Positions 57,906 to 64,000 of a DNA stretch of 64,000 nucleotides are shown here, piece after piece; position 1 is the first letter of the stretch, and every line of letters starts with the position of its first letter. The notes beneath the pieces were generated by a model. The model searched no databases, was not told the origin of the DNA, and saw nothing but the letters and a program-made list of their open reading frames with translations. The position numbers were made by a program, and so were the translations under genes. Origin of the DNA: Leptospira fluminis (GTDB lineage: Bacteria > Spirochaetota > Leptospiria > Leptospirales > Leptospiraceae); contig NZ_RQEV01000011.1 of assembly GCF_004771275.1 (NCBI RefSeq), forward strand, positions 248,001 to 312,000, given 5' to 3'.

Positions 57906-58226
57906 TTAATTTTCATCTTCCAAAAGAAGATGGCGGATCGAGTCCGCATTTTCTTTCTCTATATAATTGCGTAAAAAAATCTCGGCGTCCTCTTCCGTCT
58001 TGATCGAAAACCAAATTCCTTCCGGATAACTGACCTGGACCGGACCTAGCTCGCATCTATCCAGACATCCGGACCGCTGGATGCGTATCCGATCCTTCAA
58101 ACCTAGTTCCTTAAGTCGTTTTTTCATGTATGCAAGCAGAAGAGGGGAGCCTGCCCGACCGCAGGAAGGCCTTTCCCCTTCTTCCCTAATATTATCGCAA
58201 ACAAATACGTGTTTTTTATAGTACAT
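57906..58226 (-). CDS. Thioredoxin-like [2Fe-2S] ferredoxin
   Basis: 106 residues from ATG 58226. It matches the thioredoxin-fold 2Fe-2S family: YKKHVFVCDNIREEGERPSC, then GCLDRCELGPV. Four Cys (near residues 8, 20, 53, 57) can hold the cluster. Homologues accompany hydrogenases and NADH dehydrogenases. It lies 14 bases before the MDR gene, perhaps providing electrons, but this is inference. Confidence 0.82.
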   Translation of the reverse strand: MYYKKHVFVCDNIREEGERPSCGRAGSPLLLAYMKKRLKELGLKDRIRIQRSGCLDRCELGPVQVSYPEGIWFSIKTEEDAEIFLRNYIEKENADSIRHLLLEDEN

Positions 58227-58418
58227 GTTCAAATCCCTTAACATTCTCGGAAGGACGAATTCGGGTAGTTTACCCTAATATGAAACGGATTGCCCGGATT
58301 GAACCCTTTTTTTCCTTTCCGATTTTTGTTCGGAATTCCAACGAATTCCAAGAATAAAGATTTGTTTTTTGAAAGAATCATCAAAAAAACGAAACATAGA
58401 TCGAATTCGGAGGGATTT

Positions 58419-58889
58419 ATGAAACTCGGCATTCTTACGACATTTACTCTCGCTTTGTTATTTCTATATTGTGGAAAGAAGGAATTAAAACCGGTTACCG
58501 ATGCGGAAAAACCTCTTTTCGAAACCGTATTGCAAAAAAACCAGGAAGTAATCGACGGTTTACTGAAGACCGAAAATCGAGCTCCGGATACGCTGGAATT
58601 GGAAAAAGCCTTGGACTCGCTGGCTTCCGCCCAGGGTGGCTTGTCCGAAACCGCCCTCGAACTCAAAAAAGCGTTAAAAGAAGTGGAAGCTCCCGATCTG
58701 GAAGGCTCTCTGATCGCATATTCCAAATTCAGCGATCTACTTGCCTCCACCATGAAAGGAAGAGGATTGGAAAACGGTCGAAATCGCTTCTATTGCCCTA
58801 TGGTCAAAAAAACCTGGGTGGCCTCCGGAAGCAAAATCCGAAATCCTTATGCGCCGGAAATGCGGGATTGCGGAGACATCGTTCCTTAA
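58419..58889 (+). CDS. Lipoprotein with DUF3347-like metal-binding C-terminus
   Basis: 156 residues from ATG 58419, with GGAGGGATTT before. Signal peptide ends LFLYC (Cys 18). The C-terminus RFYCPMVKKTWVASGSKIRN, then NPYAPEMRDCG resembles the DUF3347 end (YCPM ... NPY ... M..CG), which in efflux-type proteins binds copper or other metals. The middle is a four-helix-like bundle. Function unknown. Confidence 0.72.
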   Translation: MKLGILTTFTLALLFLYCGKKELKPVTDAEKPLFETVLQKNQEVIDGLLKTENRAPDTLELEKALDSLASAQGGLSETALELKKALKEVEAPDLEGSLIAYSKFSDLLASTMKGRGLENGRNRFYCPMVKKTWVASGSKIRNPYAPEMRDCGDIVP

Positions 58890-58914
58890 TTCATTTTTCG
58901 GAAATCGCCCTATC

Positions 58915-59874
58915 GTGACCGTGTCGACTCAAACCGCCGATTCCTGCAAAGTCGGAGTTCCGATATCCAAAGCTTGTCCGGGCAATTGCCGTACGGAATT
59001 AAGAAAAGACAAACGACTGGAGGAAGAGGATTGCAAAGCGGTCCATAAATTGGAACAGCTCCTGTACGGACAAAATACCCTCAGCGTCGGAGCTTCGGCT
59101 TTTCACCAAGCTCCGGCCGAATTGTTGGAAAAATTTTCCGAAGAATCGGAAATCGGATTCGAACTCGTTTCGTATTTCTTATTGATTTCATCTCCCGAAC
59201 AGGTGCAGGAAACCGTCCGGGAGATGAGTAACCCTTTACTTTATAGAATCGTAAAGGAGGAATTCGATCTCTTTACGATGCTGAGAAAAGCCGCAGGCAG
59301 GGCCTCCAATTTTCTGGACTCCAAAATGGTTCGTTATTGGAGGAACCTGCCGGAGTCCCGGGTAATCGATTTTATCATGTACTGCGTACGGGAAAGGAAA
59401 GATCCGGAATTCGCATCCCAGTTTCTATACTTACTCTCGGGTCGTTCCCTATTGGAGCTTCGGAAACAAACCGGCATAACCGTATCGGAGGAAAAGGAAC
59501 TCTATTCCGGTTTGCAGGATTCGATTTACGAATTCCCGATCCATTTTCCGGAGATGTATCCTTGTTTGATGGAGATATTCTCGGACGACCCCGAAATTTC
59601 CCTCATCCTCTCTACTATGGCAGCTCTCGTAGAAAGAAAGGAGATTCTAATCCATTCCGGAGAGGAAGTGCTGCGCATTCTCGGCAAAACCCACAAGAAA
59701 CTCGCCCACCAATCCGTGCTGGATTATCTGCTTACCTTGGACCAGGATGCGGCACTCGAAATACTTTCCATGTTGGAAGAAAACAAGCACCTAAGTTCCT
59801 CTGAAAAGGAATTACTAAGTTCTTTTCTAAGAAAGGACGAGGACGATTCGGGAAAAAAATTCGGCTTTCGTTAA
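58915..59874 (+). CDS. Hypothetical Leu-rich helical protein
   Basis: 319 residues if started at GTG 58915 (an ATG far upstream lies inside the previous gene). An N-terminal Cys-containing stretch (DSCKVGVPISKACPGNCRTE) with several Cys is followed by helical repeats rich in Leu and Glu (LSILSTMAALVERKEI-like patterns). No family recognised. It ends four bases inside the convergent purF gene. Confidence 0.6.
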   Translation: MTVSTQTADSCKVGVPISKACPGNCRTELRKDKRLEEEDCKAVHKLEQLLYGQNTLSVGASAFHQAPAELLEKFSEESEIGFELVSYFLLISSPEQVQETVREMSNPLLYRIVKEEFDLFTMLRKAAGRASNFLDSKMVRYWRNLPESRVIDFIMYCVRERKDPEFASQFLYLLSGRSLLELRKQTGITVSEEKELYSGLQDSIYEFPIHFPEMYPCLMEIFSDDPEISLILSTMAALVERKEILIHSGEEVLRILGKTHKKLAHQSVLDYLLTLDQDAALEILSMLEENKHLSSSEKELLSSFLRKDEDDSGKKFGFR

Positions 59875-61337
59875 ACCCTTTCTTCGATTTCATATTCGCG
59901 GAACAGGCTTTTCTGGTTTCCTATTTCACTTTGGAATTCCACCGGATAGTCCGCCGTAAAACATGCGTTGCAAAAGCCGCCGCCTTTGTGTTCTCGGACC
60001 GCCTTATGCATGGAATCCACGGATAAATACGCGATGGAGTCCACTCTCAGGTATTTCCGAATTTCCTCTATCGTGTGAGTCGCAGCGATCAATTCCTTAT
60101 GAGTCGGTATGTCTATACCGTAATAGCAAGGCGAAATCGTAGGCGGTGCGGAAACCCGTAAATGAATCTCGGTAGCGCCCGCATTGCGGATCATTTTTAT
60201 GATCTTTCTGCTTGTGGTTCCTCTCATGATGGAATCGTCCACGATTACGACTCGCTTTCCCTCCACAACGTTCTTGACCACGTTGTACTTAATCTTGGCG
60301 CCGAAATCGCGGATCTTTTGATCGGGTTCGATAAAGGTTCTGCCTATATAATGCGACCGGATCAATCCGGATTGGAACGGAATGCCCGAGGCCTCGGAAT
60401 AACCCAATGCGGCGATATTGGCGGAATCCGGTACCGGAATGACTACGTCCGCTTCGACCGGTAATTCCTTGGCCAATTGACTCCCGAGAGCCTTTCGTAC
60501 TTTGTAAACGGATTCCCCGAAAATATTGGAATCCGGACGAGCAAAATAAATATATTCGAATATACACAGCGCCGGTCTTGCCTGTGGAAACGGATAAAAG
60601 GACCGGGGACCTGAGCGATCTACTACGATCATTTCTCCCGGTTCTACGTCCCTTTCATATACGGTATCCGTAATATCAAACGCGCAAGTCTCGGAAGCGA
60701 ACACATAAGAACCGTCGTCTCTCCTTCCCATTACGAGTGGTCGAAAACCGTTGGGGTCCCGTACGGCGATCAATTGGGTCTTGGTAAGGACCACTAACGA
60801 ATACGCTCCCCTGACCTTTTTCAGGGCGGAAGAAAGAGCGGACAGAAGGTCCGTTTCTCCCGATCTCGCCATAAGATGAACGATGACTTCCGAATCGATC
60901 GTGGTTTGGAAGATGGAACCTTCCTTTTCGAGTTGAGAACGAACTTCCCAGGAATTTACCAAATTCCCGTTATGGGCCAAAGCGATGGGGCCTAAATGCG
61001 ACTCCACACGCAGGGGCTGGGCATTCCGCAAAAAGCTGGCCCCCGTAGTGGAATATCGATTGTGCCCGATGGCGGAATTTCCTACGAGCTCCCGAATCTT
61101 TCCTTCGGTAAAAATATTCGCCACCAGCCCCATTCCGGCGAAACGATACAGATGCTCACCGTCGGAGGTAACGATTCCGCTGGATTCTTGGCCCCTGTGC
61201 TGCATGGAGTAAAGGCCCAGATAGGCGAAGTTGGCGGCTTCCGGGGAATTAAAAATCCCGAAAATAGCGCATTCTTCTTTTGGTTTGTCATCTCGGACTA
61301 GGGTCCGTAGATTGGACTTATTGGGAATCGAGCTCAT
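59871..61337 (-). CDS. purF: Amidophosphoribosyltransferase
   Basis: 488 residues from ATG 61337 with AGGAAGGGGG before; the open frame extends eleven codons but this start matches the SD. First step of purine synthesis: PRPP + Gln to phosphoribosylamine. The N-terminal nucleophile Cys follows a propeptide (KPKEECAIFGIFNSPE). The C-terminal PRTase has VVIVDDSIMRGTTSRKI. Its divergent neighbour rnd starts only 40 bases away. Confidence 0.96.
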   Translation of the reverse strand: MSSIPNKSNLRTLVRDDKPKEECAIFGIFNSPEAANFAYLGLYSMQHRGQESSGIVTSDGEHLYRFAGMGLVANIFTEGKIRELVGNSAIGHNRYSTTGASFLRNAQPLRVESHLGPIALAHNGNLVNSWEVRSQLEKEGSIFQTTIDSEVIVHLMARSGETDLLSALSSALKKVRGAYSLVVLTKTQLIAVRDPNGFRPLVMGRRDDGSYVFASETCAFDITDTVYERDVEPGEMIVVDRSGPRSFYPFPQARPALCIFEYIYFARPDSNIFGESVYKVRKALGSQLAKELPVEADVVIPVPDSANIAALGYSEASGIPFQSGLIRSHYIGRTFIEPDQKIRDFGAKIKYNVVKNVVEGKRVVIVDDSIMRGTTSRKIIKMIRNAGATEIHLRVSAPPTISPCYYGIDIPTHKELIAATHTIEEIRKYLRVDSIAYLSVDSMHKAVREHKGGGFCNACFTADYPVEFQSEIGNQKSLFREYEIEERV

Positions 61338-61377
61338 GGTCCCCCTTCCTATGCTAATCTTCCAGGTCACGGTTTAG

Positions 61378-62547
61378 ATGCAAATACAATCCGATTATAT
61401 CGTAATCGATAATGTCCGAAGTCTTCAGTTGGCATTGATCACTCTATCTCAATCGGATTGCCTTTCCATAGACACGGAATCCTCGGGTTATTACACGTAT
61501 TATTCAAAAGTCTGCCTGATCCAAATCTCTTCTAGAGGAAAAAACTACATCTTCGACCCTATACGTCTGGACGACATATCCGGGCTTGCTCCTCTCTTTG
61601 AAAATCCTGCGATTTTAAAAATATTCCATTCCGCATCCGACGATATTAAGGCACTGAAACGCGACTTTTCTTTCAAATTCGAAAACATCGCCGATACCAT
61701 GTTCAGCTCCCGTTTATTAGACTTGGAACAGAACTCTCTTCTCTATTTGGTCGAACATTATCACAAAGTAAAATTATCTAAAAAGGAACAAAAATCCAAT
61801 TGGGAAAAGCGTCCCTTGGATAAGAGCCAACTCCAATACGCGGCCCTGGACACCGTTTATTTGGAATCGATATGGGAAAAGATGAAGGAAGAGTTGACCA
61901 AGAGAAAATTATTGGACGAAGCCCTTTCCGAATTCAAAAAACTGGCGGAAGAGGAATCGGAACCTTTCGAAGGTTTTTCAATTACCCTGGAAAAATTCCC
62001 GAATGTCCTGGAGTTGAGTTCGGACGAACGACGAGCGCTATACGACACGCTCGTATTCCGGGACGAAAAAGCCCGACGATTAAACAAGGCGCCTTTCCGG
62101 ATTTGGAATAACGACAAAGTGCTGGAATTAGTGAAGTCACGCCGGGATTCCGTAAAATTGATCGAGTCCGTGGGCAAGAAAGACGCGGATCATTTACTGT
62201 TCATATACAATAATCCGGGCGGCCCACCGATTCATAAAAACGATCTGTTTAAACGGTCCACCGAAGACCTCGCCGGAGAGGACGCGGATAGATTCAAAAG
62301 GCTCAGACAATGGAGAGAGACCATTATGTCCATTCGGAGAATGGGCCACAATCTGATGCCTTCCAACAAGAATATCGCGGAGATCGCCAAGAAAAACCCG
62401 AAAGGGATCGACGAGTTACGGGAATTGGGTATTTTTTCGGAATGGAAAGTTCAGAATTACGGTCCGTCGATTTTGAATGCGCTTCAGTCTAAACCCTACG
62501 AAACCACTCTTACGAACCTGATTCCGATCAAAAAGAAATTTGATTAA
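61378..62547 (+). CDS. rnd: Ribonuclease D
   Basis: 389 residues. DEDD exonuclease: LSIDTESSGYYTYYS (first Asp and Glu), HSASDDIKALKRDF, and QYAALDTVYLESIW (last motif). The C-terminal half contains an HRDC-type domain (RLRQWRETIMSIRRMGHNL). It trims tRNA 3' ends. ATG 61378, close to purF. Its last 8 bases overlap the following Nudix gene. Confidence 0.95.
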   Translation: MQIQSDYIVIDNVRSLQLALITLSQSDCLSIDTESSGYYTYYSKVCLIQISSRGKNYIFDPIRLDDISGLAPLFENPAILKIFHSASDDIKALKRDFSFKFENIADTMFSSRLLDLEQNSLLYLVEHYHKVKLSKKEQKSNWEKRPLDKSQLQYAALDTVYLESIWEKMKEELTKRKLLDEALSEFKKLAEEESEPFEGFSITLEKFPNVLELSSDERRALYDTLVFRDEKARRLNKAPFRIWNNDKVLELVKSRRDSVKLIESVGKKDADHLLFIYNNPGGPPIHKNDLFKRSTEDLAGEDADRFKRLRQWRETIMSIRRMGHNLMPSNKNIAEIAKKNPKGIDELRELGIFSEWKVQNYGPSILNALQSKPYETTLTNLIPIKKKFD

Positions 62548-63181
62548 GTTAGATTTAGAAGAACTACGACAAAGATTACCGCTCAATCGAGATGGAGAAG
62601 ATTCCACCCCTCCGCAAAACGTCGCGATCTCCTCGGTGATCATGCCGCTATTCCACGACGAAAACGGTTACGGTTTTTTATTACAAAAGAGAAATTCCAA
62701 ACTTTTAGCACACCCCGGACAAATCGCATTTCCCGGAGGAGTAAAAGATCCGGAAGACAAGGATCTCCTTTCCACGGCTCTCCGGGAGTGGACCGAAGAA
62801 ATGGGAGTCCCTTCCGATGATCTGGAAGTGATCGGAAATTATAAAGGAATCTACACTCATACCGGATTTCATATTACTCCGTTTTTATCCCTTTATAACG
62901 GGAACTTCGAATTCTCCTACAATCGGGAAGAAGTCGAAAAAATCATTCGTTTGGATTTAAATCGCCTGAACGAGGTACCATTCTATGGTCTCCGCATGAA
63001 AAGAAACCCGGAAGGACCCCCCTTGGACATCTATTACTTCGATTTACAGGAAGGATTATTGTGGGGTGCAACGGCTCGGATTTTGGTAAGTTTCCTAAGA
63101 GAGCATAGCAATTTTGAGAGAGAACCTCTCCTACGAAATCCGAATCTTTCCGTTCCTCCGTTCTTGGATCCGAAAAAATAG
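62540..63181 (+). CDS. Nudix hydrolase, CoA pyrophosphatase type
   Basis: 213 residues, TTG 62540 overlapping rnd. The family mark LLAHPGQIAFPGG and the Nudix helix LLSTALREWTEEMGV are present. Such enzymes cleave CoA and its derivatives into 4'-phosphopantetheine and 3',5'-ADP. Expected partner-free. After it there is a non-coding stretch of about 270 bases up to the next small gene. Confidence 0.9.
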   Translation: MIKLDLEELRQRLPLNRDGEDSTPPQNVAISSVIMPLFHDENGYGFLLQKRNSKLLAHPGQIAFPGGVKDPEDKDLLSTALREWTEEMGVPSDDLEVIGNYKGIYTHTGFHITPFLSLYNGNFEFSYNREEVEKIIRLDLNRLNEVPFYGLRMKRNPEGPPLDIYYFDLQEGLLWGATARILVSFLREHSNFEREPLLRNPNLSVPPFLDPKK

Positions 63182-63453
63182 GATCGTTTTTCGTTTCTGA
63201 AAAATCCGAAGCGATCTGAGTTTCGGTTTCAAAAGAAGATCGGAGGACTCGGACCGGATTTTTTTTTCCGCCTTCCTCAATTTTTCTTCTAAGCAAATCG
63301 TCTCTAAAAAATGTAGTTCCGAGATTGTTTTGGTCTTTAGTCCGAATCGATACCGGACGATAACTAATACGACATAACTAAATCCGGGGAATCCGTTGGA
63401 TTCTCTAAAATGTGAAAAATAAAAACGACAGTCATACTATTGGGAGAATTCTT
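63182..63453. other. Intergenic region, no gene seen
   Basis: About 270 bases without a convincing gene on either strand. A run of T at about 63259-63266 follows a GC-rich stretch (GGACTCGGACCGG) but no clear stem forms. It probably holds the promoter for the small genes to its right. Confidence 0.5.
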
Positions 63454-63630
63454 ATGAGCAGATTTAAATATATATTCGATCGCACGATACGCACCAGTTA
63501 CCTAAAAGAGAGCTGGAAAGAAGAAGATTGGTATGCGACCTTGGCGGACCGTCCGGGAATCGAAACCAAAATTCCTTTCTTCAAAAAAGAAGAGGAAAAT
63601 AGAATCCAAGTGGCCGTATTGAGCAGATGA
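63454..63630 (+). CDS. Small protein of unknown function
   Basis: 58 residues from ATG 63454, with GGGAG seven bases upstream. Hydrophilic, basic-and-acidic (SRFKYIFDRTIRTSYLK, then EEDWYATLADRPGIETK), no membrane segment or motif I know. Its stop overlaps the next start as ATGA, so the two are co-translated. Confidence 0.65.
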   Translation: MSRFKYIFDRTIRTSYLKESWKEEDWYATLADRPGIETKIPFFKKEEENRIQVAVLSR

Positions 63631-64000
63631 CACCGGAAGAAAAGGAAACGCTTTTTAAAAGTCTGGAGCAAATCCTTCGGGCCCTACAATCCTCTCAAGG
63701 AGGAGGCGAATATAAGATCGTATTATATTCGATTCCGATCGTAGGAATCATATTCGGTTGCGTTCTCCTTTTTTTCCTATTCTTTTGGTGGTACCGCCAA
63801 CGCATGGCGATCATTAAAGCCGGACTATATAAAAAAGAGCCGTTTGATCTCAGGCTTTATTCCTTTTTCCTAGGCTTGGTTCTGACCTTCGTAGGGATCG
63901 CCCTTTCGATTTCGTTCATTCTTGTCTTAGGAAAATCCCTCGCCATGATCGGAGGATTGGTTCCTCTGGGAGCGGGTCTCGGGTTACTTTGTTATTATAA
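63627..64000 (+). CDS. Membrane protein, C-terminus outside window
   Basis: ATG 63627, 124 codons open to the window edge. A short soluble start (MTPEEKETLFKSLEQILRAL) is followed by at least three hydrophobic helices (VLYSIPIVGIIFGCVLLFF, YSFFLGLVLTFVGIALSIS and a third near IGGLVPLGAGLGLL). It resembles the small DUF6249-like proteins that sit beside sigma factors. The C-terminus and function are not visible. Confidence 0.7.
   Translation, partial: MTPEEKETLFKSLEQILRALQSSQGGGEYKIVLYSIPIVGIIFGCVLLFFLFFWWYRQRMAIIKAGLYKKEPFDLRLYSFFLGLVLTFVGIALSISFILVLGKSLAMIGGLVPLGAGLGLLCYY

Overview
The window is chromosomal DNA from a spirochaete of the genus Leptospira, probably one of the GC-richer species (GC looks mid to high 40s by eye). 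The evidence is a lone 5S rRNA gene not linked to 16S or 23S, many small lipoproteins with short spirochaetal lipoboxes, TTG and GTG starts, and a mix of housekeeping genes and conserved proteins typical of that genus. No species can be assigned from the sequence alone.

Layout. (1) 1-8708, all on the minus strand, is a contractile phage-tail cassette. In transcription order it encodes a neck/tail terminator, DUF3383 sheath, DUF3277 tube, two overlapping tail-assembly chaperone frames, tape measure, Dit-like hub protein, Pam3 gp18-like plug, gp27-like hub, Gp138-type spike, gp25-like protein, baseplate J and a DUF2612-like protein cut by the window edge. No head, integrase or lysis gene is visible, and the cassette stops 0.57 kb from gcvT. 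(2) 9276-13691 is the glycine cleavage operon gcvT-gcvH-gcvP, ended by a strong terminator. (3) 13.8-15 kb holds a secreted Lys-rich protein, a candidate small RNA with its own promoter and terminator, and the orphan 5S rRNA gene. (4) 15-24.3 kb holds a c-type cytochrome lipoprotein, a GT51 glycosyltransferase/RibD-like reductase/BFD ferredoxin operon, a UMF1-type MFS transporter, a DUF3052 protein with a histone-H1-like tail, an orphan ATP-grasp enzyme, a cytochrome oxidase subunit IV-like protein and a double hemerythrin.

(5) 24.4-36 kb holds pheT with a gamma-carbonic-anhydrase-like gene, an overlapping queE and SNF2/RapA-like helicase pair, a hybrid histidine kinase with two receiver domains, a secreted sulfatase-modifying-factor-type protein and an SDR. 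(6) 36-46 kb holds DUF2889, tRNA-Thr(CGT), a secreted M23 peptidase, an AEC transporter overlapping an ankyrin-repeat gene, a CDF transporter with a LOG-family protein, an outer-membrane protein, a DUF6580 membrane protein, a C-terminally extended MazG and a two-receiver response regulator. (7) 46-64 kb holds icd, an ECF sigma factor with a small membrane protein, an Svf1-like secreted protein, lnt, murA with Asp in place of the catalytic Cys, a polyferredoxin, a lipoprotein cluster, an MDR oxidoreductase, a thioredoxin-like 2Fe-2S ferredoxin, purF, rnd, a CoA-pyrophosphatase-type Nudix protein, and two small overlapping genes at the right edge.

Most of the chromosome here is ordinary. The most notable items are the headless tail cassette with a probable +1/-2 frameshift chaperone, the candidate small RNA next to the 5S gene, the variant cysteine motif of QueE and its coupling to a helicase, the MurA Cys-to-Asp change that fits the known fosfomycin resistance of leptospires, and the ATP-grasp enzyme of unknown substrate.
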